DNA of 64,000 nt from Pseudopithomyces maydicus (lineage: Eukaryota > Ascomycota > Dothideomycetes > Pleosporales > Didymosphaeriaceae): contig JANTUC010000003.1 in the NCBI GenBank assembly GCA_026873275.1, positions 1,736,001 through 1,800,000 on the forward strand. The letters run 5' to 3'. The stretch's first letter is position 1. Each line of letters starts with the position of its first letter. Shown in pieces: positions 44,397 through 56,000 of this stretch. A program made the position numbers and the translations under genes. The notes beneath the pieces were generated by a model that worked only from the letters and a program-made list of their open reading frames with translations, did no database searches and was not told the DNA's origin.

Positions 44397-46879
44397 GTCG
44401 ATTGGATCTGGATTAGAAGAATGAAAGCGACAAATGGCCCTGGCGATTTACTCAGACACCAATGGTCTCTCACGACGATGCAGTGTTGAACTGGGACAAG
44501 TGTCAAGTTTATGTCCAACGGGATGTGAATATTCACGCAGATATCGGCGAATTTTCGCCTTTCTCCTTATCTGGTGGGCATACGGCAAGAGTTGACTCCC
44601 AAAACTCAAGCTAAAATGACACGGTGAACGCACGGCATGATTTTAGACAGATGATTATGGAGACGCTTGAAAACGTCGATATTAGCTACTCTATCCTGGT
44701 GCACGCAATTGGGTTTCTCCATAAAAATATAGACTAAAACATAGCTTTACGATAGCGCCCTTTTTGGGTGTTTCATTGATTTTGCTGCAGTGTCCCTCAA
44801 GTGAGGTCTAGTCTCATGGTTTGCCAGGATCGTGTTTTCGCATCTATGGCGGGGGATGCACTTTCGACCTTTATCTTCCAACTATAGTATCTGGTACTAG
44901 TTTTGTGAGCGGTAAAGGTGTGCAGGGATATTCGCCGGAGTTATTCATATGTATTGGATATAGGGATCAAGTGTGAATACGTCAGTAAGGCGTTTTCGAG
45001 GCATCTCAAAACAGCCCCTGTCGAGTTCCCGTACCTACGAAATACATGCCGTATACCACATTTGTCCACATAATCGCGAGGCAACGTGTGCTAGAATCGG
45101 ATCCCTCATCGCCCGAAACTTAATATTCGTGTGAACATCCAGTGGGGGCCTTTTTACTTGGCTGTTTCTACTATCCATAAGCGGATTAAAGGCTCAATGT
45201 AAGTAATACCACTAAGAGCTTAACCAAAAGACAATATTACTAGCCCATAATTGATTTTCTCAGTGAAAGGACAACCATGTGTAGGCGATGTTATTTAAAC
45301 AGTGCTGTGGAGTAAGAGAACGTTATTTGTCGCTCTTTCCACGCTAATCACTCATTCCAAGCACAGTACGTCGCTAGGATCGAAGCCGAAAGTCCGCAGG
45401 AACAAAAAGTCGCTCGACATGCCTAATGTAGACACCAAGGTAGCCCGATTTCTGAGGCTCGACAATGAATCAGAAAGCGACACTACGGGTGCCCCATCAA
45501 TCTTCGGAAACATGCTGCCGGTAGCTCTTCCGAGTCCACTAGCGTACCTTGGCATTTCAGTAATAACTGATCGCCATGTTCTGGACCAGCAACCTATCAG
45601 GCATATTTCTCTATCGTCCTGCCGTTGGGTACACCTACATAATTGAAGGGATCTTCAGCTTATAGACGGGTCGGGGGTTAGGGCAGGCAAAGGTCAGATC
45701 AAGCATCGGTATCACGAAGCCGGATTGCTAGCTGGGCCTAGCCACCTGGAAAGGTTTTGATCTGTGCGAGAGGGTAGGCCATCACAAAATATCAACCAAC
45801 TCACATGTGCACCAACAGAACACCATAAATACGGAGCTCAGCTTCCCGCAGAGGCTATATGCAATGGTAGGATTTCCGTCTTTCGACGAACTATGAATGC
45901 TCCTTACTTTGTGCCCACGCGCCTGACATACTCGTACACCATATCGCATTGTCTAAAATGTGAAATTTACGACTAGCATCTGTCATTATCTGTGGAGCGT
46001 TTCAGTTACGTTTTTTCTGCGATGGAGCGATATTGCTGCTCACATACAATGTCGAGACCACTCGCCAATGATCACCTAAACAAAGAGAAAAGAGTGGAAA
46101 ACTCCGCTGCACAAGGCGCAACATAACAACTTAGCATTGAGATACAAAGGGCTACTGCTCTAGTGTTTTTGTTTCAGTCCGATTTATTGGAAAGGCTTTG
46201 TACTGTTTCAAGGAACATGTAACTATACCTTACCCCTGGGCGAGTTTGCCCGCACGCCAAGACTCCTCTCAATCCCCTGAGGCCTTAGTGTCTACGCCAA
46301 GCCAGCCCCCTCCGCAATCAGTGCTACATTGATCGATAAGTCTACCTTGCCGGACTTTTCCACCAATACAATCAGATATGGTAGGATTAAGGGCATCTGT
46401 GGTGAGTGGCCATGTCTGGTCACCTGTTGCAGACAGTTTTCAATCCGTACCCAGACTCTTGTGACCAGATGGACAAGCTGGTGGAGTTCTAGCAGCTGGT
46501 CTGGCCTGTGTTTGTTGACGAAAGAGTAGGCGCTCAGCACCCCAATCACATCGACCACCTTCTTTGACAGCTTTACCGACGGTAACAACGACTGAGAAGT
46601 GTCTTTCGTGTCGACCTACGCTATGAACGAGAGATGTCCTGCCGCTAACGAGCCGCGCATCTGAATCTGCTTGAAGGAAATGAGCCAGTAAGTAAAAAGG
46701 CACTGGAGACAACGATTTGTATTGGAGCCAGGCAACAGTACGGACTAAAGTCAGCCTATAGTGATTGGCACGTATGTGGGTGAAGAAAGAACGGGGACAT
46801 TAGGTTCAACAAGTAGGAAAGATATACTCTCAGGCTGAGAAGGTGATCATCTGGCAAAGCCCTGCAATGTATGAAACGG
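44397..46879. other. Long intergenic stretch, no supported gene
   Basis: About 2.5 kb. Frames at 45302-45646 (+) and 46292-46712 (-) have no recognised motif and are overlapped by frames on the other strand. The last ~120 bp may be eroded RNase D-like sequence. Confidence 0.5.
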
Positions 46880-47352
46880 ACGTCATTATGGATTCTCTCA
46901 AGGAATTCAAGAGTAAAAGCTTGGAGTACGCCTGCAGTGATTGGCATCAATCTTGCTGGGATCTGCGACATACAGCTCATGGAATTTGCAACTCGTTCTT
47001 TCTCAAAGGGATGTGTTAACGGGTTAACAAAATGCATTGAGAGAGACTTGAAAATGACAAGGAAAGAAAAGCAAGACTGGCTGGCTATCAAGAAGACTGG
47101 TGTGAAGCTATTCGCTCCTGAGTATGGAGAAGCTATGAGATGTTCAACGTTCGTCCGTTGTCTGAAACCATACTACAATACTGCAAGCAAAATACCCAGT
47201 ATCTCCCCCGATTATGGCAGCATCATTCACTCAAACTCATGCCCAGATGGAACATGCGTGTGAAAGACGCGGCAAAAGATAGGGTGAAGTTGTCACAGGC
47301 TGCAACTTTCATAAGAAAAGGGCATCACATGGCCCTGGGGTCTTGGAGCTAA
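46880..47352 (+). pseudogene. RNase D-like 3'-5' exonuclease, C-terminal relic
   Basis: The segment INLAGICDIQLMEFATRSF, then CVNGLTKCIERDLKMTRKEK matches the D-x-QLMELATR and LAKCIE parts of fungal 3'-5' exonuclease-domain proteins (PF01612 group). Near 47126-47135 the frame changes by one base and continues as FNVRPLSETILQYCKQNTQYL then DAAKDRVKLSQAATF and KGHHMALGSWS, which is the usual end of these proteins. The N-terminal half with the first catalytic acids is not recognisable. It is a truncated, frameshifted remnant. Confidence 0.7.
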
Positions 47353-47622
47353 GCATGGGTTTGGTTTCGAAGACCATGAATATAGGTTAAATAAATTCAA
47401 CTTAGCTTGTTGCATTTTTCTTTTTCATCATTAATCGATGTTTGCATCTCCATAAACTAGTCCGCGACAAAGAAACAGGCAATTATCAAAGAGACCCTTG
47501 TTTAGCTTACACGTAAGAATAGCGGCTGTTGATACAAGGTCTACAGACTCTCAAGTATACGCTGGATCCGTACAAGAGAGCCACATTAGAACTCAAACAA
47601 CGTATAAAAATCTGGCCGCATT

Positions 47623-48589
47623 ATGCTATCTGGCTATAGCGTGCACTTTACAGGTGATCTGAGATTTGAATCAGCAACCGAAGCACGCGCCATGGCAAGG
47701 AAGATGTCACTCATGGATGTTCGACCAACAGGCGCCGTGGTCAAGCGATTCCACGATCTTCACACCAATAAAATCAAGGAGCTCTCTCACGCCGCGTGGG
47801 GGGTCTATGAGGCGTTATCGTGAGCGCCGCAATATTCTCCTCTCTTCTCTCCCGCTGGTTCTCACTTGATCAGATTTCTAAGGTTCTCCTTCCGAACCCC
47901 GCCAATCGTGTTTCTACCAGTCCCTAGAGACGACTCCAGCAAGTCTTCCGTCAACTCTCCAGATATGGTCTGGCCAGCAAGCAGTTTACTCCCAGCCTAC
48001 ATGGGGTGGACCTTCCCCACACTCAGCGCCTTCTGGATCATCGTCCAGAGCATCAACACCGTGTACTTCTCGACAGACGACTCTCCTGTGATCAAAAGAG
48101 TCCCTCTGGCCTTTATTAAATCAAATCATCGGGTACTTCTCAGCGTCGATCAGCCAGCTCAAGCGTATCATGGCGGCAAACTGTACAGCATCCCCACCGC
48201 TCAACCTCGTGAGTTGGATCAACTGCGCCGTGTTGGAAACCCTTATGAACCTGGTCCGCAACCCGGTGAAGGACGCCTACTGGCATTTTTGCTTCAACAT
48301 GTGCTTTGCATTCTGGAAACGCGTGTATCGCGCTTACTACGCTGTCGCATGCGCCATGTTGTCGTCTGCGCTCAATACTGGCGTCGTTGACTACGGTTTC
48401 GTGGCGAGCATGAGGGAGGAGCTTCGTAGCGCGGTCCACAAGGGCTCCGATCGGGTCGTCAAGAGCGCCATCCTTGCATTTGATTTTGCGCTTCCCGGGA
48501 TCGAGCAGGCGAGTGTCGATGTGCTGGCTACTCAGCTCGATGAACTGTTTTTGTTTCACGAACTGACGAATTGGGACGGCGATGTTTGA
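47623..48589 (+). pseudogene. Regulator-like protein (possible transcription-factor C-terminal region), one frameshift
   Basis: Exons 47623-47819 and 47874-48589 (54-bp intron, GTGAGC to CAG). The exon total is 913, one base too many. It begins MLSGYSVHFTGDLRFESATE; exon 2 has VWPASSLLPAYMGWTFPTL and, after a frame change at the A4 run near 48094-48099, IIGYFSASISQLKRIMAAN, CFNMCFAFWKRVYRAYYAVA and an acidic helical end. The helical C-terminal pattern resembles the end of fungal Zn2Cys6 regulators, but the match is weak and no DNA-binding domain is present. Without the extra base the product would be about 303 residues. Confidence 0.45.
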
Positions 48590-48883
48590 GAGACAAAGAA
48601 AGGAAGAGGAGAATCTTGGAATTCCAGGGTACTCGGGAAAATCGTCAGTGGTTGATGACCAGCACAAAGTCTACTTCTCTATATATTGAATATAACATTA
48701 CGTGATACGTCAATGACTTGTATCGAACGTTATAGTACTGAAATCCTCATCCTTCTTGATACTACAAAAACAGAAGATGACGTTTGTAGTAGTAGGCGGT
48801 TCCTGGGTTCTCCTGCTTTGGAGATGTCCTACCACAAAATTCAATAGTATTGATTTGTCTCGACTGCATTTCTGCGCTTAGTC

Positions 48884-49035
48884 ACATGAGCAGTGTTACT
48901 AAGCGTGCTGGTTCAACTCTGAACCAGTCTCCTATTGGTTGCTTTATGGCACCTCAAAATCTTGTTCGTAGGTGTTTCCGATAAGCAATGTTACAGGTCG
49001 TTGTGCTCGCTCCCGTAATAGACCGGCTTGAATGA
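48884..49035 (+). repeat. Element B, partial copy B4
   Basis: TCACATGAGCAGTGTTACTA, hairpin 48907-48928 (GCTGGTTCA / TGAACCAGT), and a diverged tail ending CGTAATAGACCGGCTTG. Confidence 0.75.
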
Positions 49036-49075
49036 GCACAAGGACACGATTGATACTTTTGTTACGTCAGTATGT

Positions 49076-49165
49076 TAATATATAAGGTGTAGCAATAGTC
49101 TATCCGACCGAACTGTCTTAAACTTTATTTCGGTCGGATAGACTATTGCTACACCTTATATATTA
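49076..49165. repeat. Perfect 37-bp inverted repeat with 16-bp spacer
   Basis: Left arm 49076-49112 and right arm 49129-49165 are exact reverse complements over 37 bp (inner ends CTATCCGACCGAA / TTCGGTCGGATAG). The spacer is 49113-49128. Transcribed, it would fold into one uninterrupted stem-loop. No gene overlaps it; it lies about 230 bp upstream of the small secreted protein. Confidence 0.97.
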
Positions 49166-49395
49166 GGAGGGGAGCCGTGTCGCTCATTTGCCAAATTTGT
49201 TCCACACGAGGTGTCATCAGAGTTGATAGGTGTGTGTTGTCTCAACCTCTGTGCCGGCCCCAACTATTCGAGTCCGCTCTTTTGGTGACATAGGGTCTAG
49301 CTCGTTAAACATAAGCTAGCAGCTCCTCCTCTCACAGCTGTCTAGTCTTGTTACAACAAAATACTTTTGGCAGACGTATCATTCTCGAAGTAATC
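49166..49395. other. Upstream region of the secreted-protein gene
   Basis: No motif recognised; probable promoter. Confidence 0.35.
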
Positions 49396-49754
49396 ATGAA
49401 GTTGGTCTTTTTTGCGCTTATTGCTGCCGTGGCTGCGCAGTCTACTGTGGTATGTATGTCTTGCGGTGAACGAAATCGGTCATTCACAGATCTACGCAGG
49501 CTATCGTTTACCTTGATCCTCAATTCGCAGGCCCATCGCAACAGATTTCTACTACTGAATTGTGTATTGTCATCGACCCCAATACTATGCCTCCTGAAGT
49601 AGGGTCTATTCAACTTGCTTCGGGTGTCACATGTACCACCTACTTCGATCCTCAATGCCAAAACCCGAATCAGCACCTTACATTCACAAGTTCTAACGTC
49701 CCGGGCCCACCTGACGCACAATCGATCCTATGCCAACGGCCCAATACGGACTGA
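49396..49754 (+). CDS. Small secreted cysteine-containing protein (candidate effector-like)
   Basis: Exons 49396-49453 and 49531-49754, with a 77-bp intron starting at the second GTATGT, give exactly 93 residues. The N-terminus MKLVFFALIAAVAAQSTVV is a clear signal peptide with a likely cut after AAVAA or AQS. The mature part has five Cys (near residues 20, 28, 50, 58 and 86) and is Pro/Thr/Gln-rich, with no cytoplasmic or membrane feature. Small secreted proteins of this form are common in fungi that interact with hosts or other microbes, but no function can be assigned. The intron choice is fixed by frame and acceptor. Confidence 0.7.
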
Positions 49755-50025
49755 GGTTATAGCAAGGCTTTTAGGGATGTTTCAGATTAGTATGCCATTC
49801 TGGTGGTAGATCCTGGTGGTCCGAGTGGGCACACGGATAGCCCGACAAACGCTCGCAGCCTCTTGATTACAAAAGGGGAGATGCACAGACTATGCTAGAA
49901 AACCTCCGCACGTAACCGCACACTCTAAACAAACACAATAAATCAATCCGATCCTTAAGCAGAACACCCCATTTTAATGTCTCAGGAGATTCATTCTATC
50001 TCTAAAACCCTTAACATCTGACAGG
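49755..50025. other. Intergenic
   Basis: Nothing seen; the TPR fragment begins just after. Confidence 0.35.
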
Positions 50026-50583
50026 ATGTTACGACTGCGCTTCAGTGCAGCATGGTATGCTCTACGAGTAGGGAACTGGGTTGAAGCAGAAGCTATGTCA
50101 CTACAATCCACGAAGACGAGGAGAAAGAGACTAGGTTCGAATCACGAAGATACGCTTTGGAGCAGGGCAATGTTAGGTGAAGTGTACCGTTCGAGGGGTC
50201 AGTGGGCAGAAGCCGAAGCGCTGTTTGTGCAAGTGATGGAGACTCGCAAGACGAAGCTTGGAGCAGACCATCCCTCGACGCTGACGAGCATGGCGAACCT
50301 GGCGTCGACGTACAGGAACCAAGGCCGGTGGGCAGACGCCGAAGCGCTGGAGGTGCAAGTGATGGAGATGAGCAAGACGAAGCTCGGAGCAGACCATCCC
50401 GACACGCTGACCAGCATGAACAACCTCGCCTTTACATTTAAAGGTCTTGGTAAAGTGCAGGAGGCATTTTCCTTGATGCAGGACTGCTGTAGACTACGAG
50501 ATAAAGTTCTAGGCTCTCATCACCCCTACACGTTATCATCTCAGGCAACGCTTGCGGCATGGTAACTAGAGGCTATAGACAGC
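50026..50583 (+). pseudogene. Solo TPR cassette, truncated and with premature stop
   Basis: The frame AAWYALRVGNWVEAEAMSLQ corresponds to the middle of the NB-ARC/TPR protein (AAWYALEVGNWAEAEVMSLQ there), followed by four TPR units and the NNLAFTFKGLGKVQEAF end. Everything N-terminal of the TPR part is missing. The normal final Gln codon (CAA in the copy at 15260) is TAA at 50563-50565, a CpA to TpA change, so the frame stops about five codons early. Antisense element A follows as usual. Confidence 0.85.
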
Positions 50584-50599
50584 AGCGAGTAGAGTACTC

Positions 50600-50789
50600 A
50601 CTGGTCAAAGCGGAACACGACTGGAGTAAAGCAGCAAGCCAACATAATACCAAGATAGCCTAGCGTGTGCACAGTAGCTCGCTTACTCAACATCGTGAAA
50701 TGCACAGTACTTGAAGGGTACCTTGGGTTGCCACCGCCACCGAAAGGGTGGCCGACCCGTTCCTGCCCTGACCTTGCGCTGAAGGCGAT
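50600..50789 (-). repeat. Element A, copy A9
   Basis: Antisense A behind the solo TPR cassette; sequence from the stop region to the head is nearly identical to that behind the other TPR genes. Confidence 0.85.
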
Positions 50790-51044
50790 GCACTTTTGAA
50801 TTGGTGGTAGAGTGACGGGATGGCTTGTTTCGTCGAAACGACTGTGGACGATGTTGAAGTGTTTGACGTTGTAGTGTACTGAAGCATCAGAAACGATATA
50901 ACCTGCAGTTAAGGAAGATTTACGAATTGTGCTCAAATGCATATCTACACTAGTCTATTGCAAGAACAAGAACATTGACCTATAACATCAGTTGTCAAGA
51001 TAAATTGATAGAAAAGATAATACGGCGCTAAATCAACTAACAAG

Positions 51045-51095
51045 AGGCTGGTTCAAGATTGAACCAGCATGCTTAGTAATCACAATGTGACTGGA
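51045..51095 (-). repeat. Element B, partial copy B5
   Basis: Hairpin 51047-51068 with perfect 10-bp arms GCTGGTTCAA / TTGAACCAGC, then CATGCTTAGTAATCAC. It lies just downstream of Uma2-like copy 3. Confidence 0.75.
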
Positions 51096-51296
51096 CACTA
51101 AAAGATCTTCGGCACAGTACAACACAGATGTGAAGCCAATCCAATGAACACGATGCCGCGGTGATGCATTCGGCTCGTATCTTCTTTGAGCCACTCTCGC
51201 CGACGAACCGTGCCATCGTGGAGTCTTCCCTTGTCCATCAAATCATCGGCATCGCTGTAATCGAGGCCGGTCGTTGATATGCGAATCAATGCTGTT

Positions 51297-52504
51297 TCAG
51301 AAAGAACCTTCAAAGCTGAGATCCTGCGCCTCTGTACGCCTCGACGCCTTCCTCTCTTGCTCCCTGTATCGTGCTTCGTCACCTGAAGCAATCTCGTCTG
51401 GCGGCGTTTCCGACCGCTTCCTCTTTTGATACCTGGAGCAACCATATGCTTGCCGAGTGGTGTGCCTTGCTGTGCCTTGTTCTCCGCTGCAGCGAGAAAT
51501 TGGCAAAGTTGTTGACCAGATATGTGTATTTCTCTATCTTGATCTCCCAGCTCCTCTTGCACTAACTCTTCATATGCAAAATCGCTGAGATGAAGCTGTA
51601 GTCCTGGATGGTCGGTATTGTTCCCTTTATCGTCGCGGAAAGCCTGGTGCCAATGTCAGAATACCACTGGTGAAACAACAACGAATACAACTGACCTCAT
51701 CCGTAACCTCTTCTACTACCTGAAGCTCATCGCCGACCACCTGGGCCCGCCATACTGACAGCGTTGCCTTGCGCGAGCCTCTCTTGCTGTACTCAATGTC
51801 CAGACCAACAACAACTTGCACACTGGCGTCTGAGTCTAGAAGGTAGCTTTCTGCTAAGCGATACAGCCTCTTTCTGTTCTGCGAGTATGCGACTTCGATA
51901 ACAACACCTGGATATTCTGCATCGTCGTGCCAGAAGGAGGCGTCTGGTTCGTATCTCGACTTTCTACCAGACGGTGCCTCTTCTGCAGGGAACTCTATCT
52001 CGGTCGATCTAGCAGGCCGCACTTTTTGCGCAAAGCGAGCTTCTGGACCCGATCCATTACGTATTACTTTCAACTGACTCCGAATCGCGTCCTCGACCCC
52101 ATCGATGAACAGCTCGTGTACTCCGGTCGGCATACGGATGACGAGGAGGTTCGTTTCTGCGTTGTAATCATGCCTGTATCACTTCCTTGTTAGCTGCCGT
52201 GTTCACAATATCCATGGTATCGGATATGTACCGACCGTATCTTGTCTTTGACATATCCTAGTAGGTTGTCTCTCCGAAGCAGACGCCTTATCTCATCATA
52301 TTCTCCTTTCGCGAGTCGAAATTCCGCCCAAGAAACTTGCTCAATGTGACTCCCTGCTCTTATCTCATGAAAGAGTGAGACTACTCGATGGGCTTGAGCA
52401 AACTGCTTCTCGTCGGTCGGCGGCGGCGTCCAAGGGGGCTTTGAGAGGCTTGAAGGCGGTGTAACGTTCTGTTTCCGTGTGATAGATGTCTGCTGTGTAG
52501 ACAT
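51297..52504 (-). pseudogene. Uma2/PD-(D/E)XK-like family, copy 3 (frameshifted)
   Basis: Minus-strand exons 52504-52236, 52173-51696 and 51643 onward, with the same two intron positions as copies 1 and 4 (introns 62 and 52 bp). The core is intact: YEPDASFWHDDAEYPGVVIE, then VAYSQNRKRLYRLAESYLLD. In exon 3 the A-run that should encode the lysines of the KKRKRS patch is one base short (TTTT at 51424-51427 on the plus strand), so the frame leaves the family sequence and runs on to a stop at 51098. The conserved tail (SGDEARYREQERK) is still readable in the correct frame to 51297. It sits co-oriented behind the HET-NB-ARC-TPR receptor, about 510 bp from its stop, with element A between. Confidence 0.82.
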
Positions 52505-52830
52505 AGCCGCATGTCGCACCGCATCGCGAAGTTGTACGAGGGTCGTCGCGGGGACTGGCCGCGGTTTAGACACTGAGCGCGCGACGGTTGACTCAGCAAC
52601 GTCTCGCGATTGCCAAGGCGGGTGCTGCAATCGTCAAAGGCTAACCAGAGACGGACATCGCGCTTTCAAGAGCGGGTCCGTTTCTGGTTCCCGCTGTGGG
52701 GACCTGCATCTCGGCATTGACTGGGTTCTATTTTCCGATCTGCCCAATGATGCACATTTCATCCCCACCCATCTATTCCGGAGATGACTGCATTGCTCTA
52801 CATCTTAACGAAAGGTCCCACAGCTTCTCA

Positions 52831-52995
52831 TCGCAAGGTCAGGGCAGGAACGGGTCGGCCACCCTTTCGGTGGCGGTGGCAACCCAAGGTACCCTTCAAG
52901 TACTGTGCATTTCACGATGTTTAGTAAGCGAGCTACTGTGCACACGCTAGGCTATCTTATTATTATATTGGCTTGCTGCTTTACTCCATTCGTGT
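52831..52995 (+). repeat. Element A, copy A10
   Basis: Full A element: CGCAAGGTCAGGGCAGG, GGGTCGGCCACCCTTTC, then a tail ending ATATTGGCTTGCTGC. It lies antisense between the HET-NB-ARC-TPR stop codon and Uma2-like copy 3; element B is absent here. Confidence 0.88.
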
Positions 52996-53017
52996 TCTGC
53001 TTTAACTAATAAGTATT

Positions 53018-56000
53018 TTACTCGCTAATATCTATAGCCTCTTGTTGCCATGCTGTAAGCGTTGCCTGAGATGATAACGTGTGGGGGTGATGAGAGCCTA
53101 GAACTTTGTCTCGTAGTCTACAGCAGTCCTGCATCAAGGAAAATGCCTCCTTCACTTTACCAAGACCTTTAAACGTAAAGGCGAGGTTGTTCATGCTGGT
53201 CAGCGTGTCGGGATAGTCTGCTCCGAGCTTGGTCTTGCGAGTCTCCATCACTTGCACGTCCAGCGCTTCGGCGTCTGCCCACCGGCCTTGGTTCCTGTAC
53301 GTCGACGCCAGGTTCGCCATGCTCGTCAGCGTCGAGGGATGGTCCGCGCCGAGCTTGGTCTTGCGAGTCTCCATCACTTGCACCTCCAGCGCTTCAGCGT
53401 CTGCCCACCGGCCCTGATTACTGTACGTCAATGCAAGATTCCCCATGCTGATCAGTGTGTCAGGATGCTCGTCGCCAAGCACTCGCTTTCTCGTCTCTGT
53501 CACTTGCACCTCCAGCTCTTCGGCCTCCTTCCACCGGCCCTGACTACTGTACGTCAATGCAAGATTCCCCATGCTCAGCAGTGTGTCAGGATGCTCGTCG
53601 CCAAGCACTCGCTTTCTCGTCTCCATCGCTTGCACCTCCAGCTCTTCGGCCTCCTTCCATCGGCCCTGATTACTGTACATCGATGCGAGGTTGGCCATGC
53701 TCATCAGTGTGTTAGGATGCTCGTCGCCAAGCACTCGCTTTCTCGCCTCCGTCACTTGCACCTCCAGCTCTTCGGCCTCCTTCCACCGGCCCTGATTACT
53801 GTACATCGATGCGAGGTTGGCCATGCTCATCAGTGTGTTAGGATGCTCGTCGCCAAGCACCCGCTTTCTCGCCTCCGTCACTTGCACCTCCAGCTCTTCG
53901 GCCTCCTTCCACCGGCCCTGATTACTGTATGTCAATGCAAGATTCCCCATGCTCAGCAGTGTGTTAGGATGCTCATCTCCAAGCACCCGCTTTCTCGTCT
54001 CCGTCACTTGCACCTCCAGCTCTTCGGCCTCCTTCCACCGGCCCTGGTTATTGTACATCAATGCGAGGTTGCCCATGCTGGTAAGTGTGTCAGGATGCTC
54101 GTCGCCAAGCACCCGCTTTCTCGTCTCCGTCACTTGCACCTCCAGCTCTTCGGCCTCCTTCCACCGGCCCTGGTTATTGTACATCAATGCGAGGTTGCCC
54201 ATGCTAAGCAGTGTGTCAGGATGTTCGTCGCCAAGCACCCGCTTTCTCGTCTCCGTCACTTGCACCTCCAGCTCTTCGGCCTCCTTCCATCGGCCCTGGT
54301 TATTGTACATCAATGCGAGGTTACCCATACTAAGCAATATGTCAGGATGCTCGTCGCCAAGCACCCGCTTTCTCGCCTCCGTCACTTGCACCTCCAGCTC
54401 TTCGGCCTCCTTCCACCGGCCCTGATTACTGTACGTCGATGCGAGGTTGCCCATGCTGATCAGTGTGTCAGGATGCTCGTCGCCAAGCACTCGCTTTTTC
54501 GTCTCCGTCACTTGCACCTCCAGCTCTTCGGCCTCCTTCCATCGGCCCTGGTTATTGTACATCAATGCGAGGTTGGCCATGCTGATCAGCGTGTCGGAGT
54601 GCTCGTCGCCAAGCACTCTCTCAAGCGTCTCCACCACTTGCATGAACAACGTTTCAGCCTCATTATATTTTCCGTCATTTAACAACGCCTCGGCACATTT
54701 CCTTTTCAGGTGCGTCTTTTCCGTGCTTTCTTCGTTACGGTGACTGTGTGACAACGCGTACTTGGCATGTGGTAGCATCCTCCTCCACATGCTTCTATTA
54801 CCGTGACTATCGTCGGGAAAAATTCTATATAATCGAGCAATGGCTGTCTGAGTCCATTCGCCAAGCATCCCTCGCTTCTGGATCCACTTACGTAGAGCAC
54901 CGTGTACCAGCCGGTGGAGATCGATTGCAGACTGGGCAGGCCGTCTCGTGACAAGCTTGTAGCTATTGATGATTTGTATAGCATCCTCTCTTTCCCGAGA
55001 CGAAGGTGCTTCAAGGAGCTCAAGCAAAATGTCTTTTCGGTCAACGCACGCTGCTAGGAAAAGGTACTCAGCTGCCAGCGGACTATCATGGCGGATCTGC
55101 TCAATGGAGAGATAGAGCGTCGTAACTACCGAACTGTCCCCATTGTACTCCTTTAGCTTGTTGTCCAGTACGTCACTGCTGCGATCAAGGCCTGCCTGAT
55201 CTTGTTTGGATAGCCGCATGCGGTAGTCCTGAATTGTAATGTTCCTAACATTAATGTAGGCTGCTGCCTGGGCAATCGCCAGCGGGAGATGCGACAGCTC
55301 TTGCAGCAGAAGCTCGACGTGCTGCTTTTCGCTCTTTAATAATGGGATATGTAGGTATTGCTCCAACATGTTTTGAGCCGTGTCCTGTTCCATTTTCTGT
55401 AGCTCTATAATCTCGTGAGATGCTACCGTTCTAGCAGCGTCGCCATTTATGGTCGTCAAAAGGACAGAGCAGTGTTCAGACCGCGGTAGATAATCCACCA
55501 AACTGGTATCGCGTCCCGCAGAGGTCCCATTTAAGCTCAGGTTGACGCTATCCGCGTTGTCGAAGATGAGCAGCGACTGCCCTGCATCTCTCCTGCTTAG
55601 ATGCAGTTTCACCATCTGCCTAACATCTGCATTCTCATCATCCCATCCGGGAATTTTGATCTTCCGTGCAATGTCCACGTACGATTGACGTGCTCCGTCT
55701 ATGCTACTCGCATCAATCCAGAATACGGAACAGCTTTTGTTCTGCTGCCGGGTTCTGTACGCAAACTCGAGCGCCAGCTGTGACTTGCCGGTTCCTCCAG
55801 GGCCTGCTATCGCCACGATCGCTGCTTGCTTGCCTTCAAAGAGCTTTGCTCTCAGTTTGGCTAGCTGCGACTCCCGACCGACAAAATTGTTGTTTTGCGA
55901 AAACGGGACTAAAAATGGGGCGCTGCTATTTAATTCAATATCGAGTCGTATCCGTGCTTTCTCACGTCCCTCGCCATAGGATGCAGGCATGTAAATATTG

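Noticed and set aside
45302..45646. 114-codon plus-strand frame
   Set aside because: Mixed composition without domain signal; an equally open frame exists on the other strand.
46292..46712. Minus-strand frames of 90-98 codons
   Set aside because: They overlap each other, have no recognisable motif and no supporting splice or family signal.
53252..54682. Long plus-strand open frame of 476 codons opposite the TPR array
   Set aside because: It is the antisense shadow of tandem 126-bp repeats in the HET-NB-ARC-TPR gene; repeats without stops in one unit give long frames in several phases.
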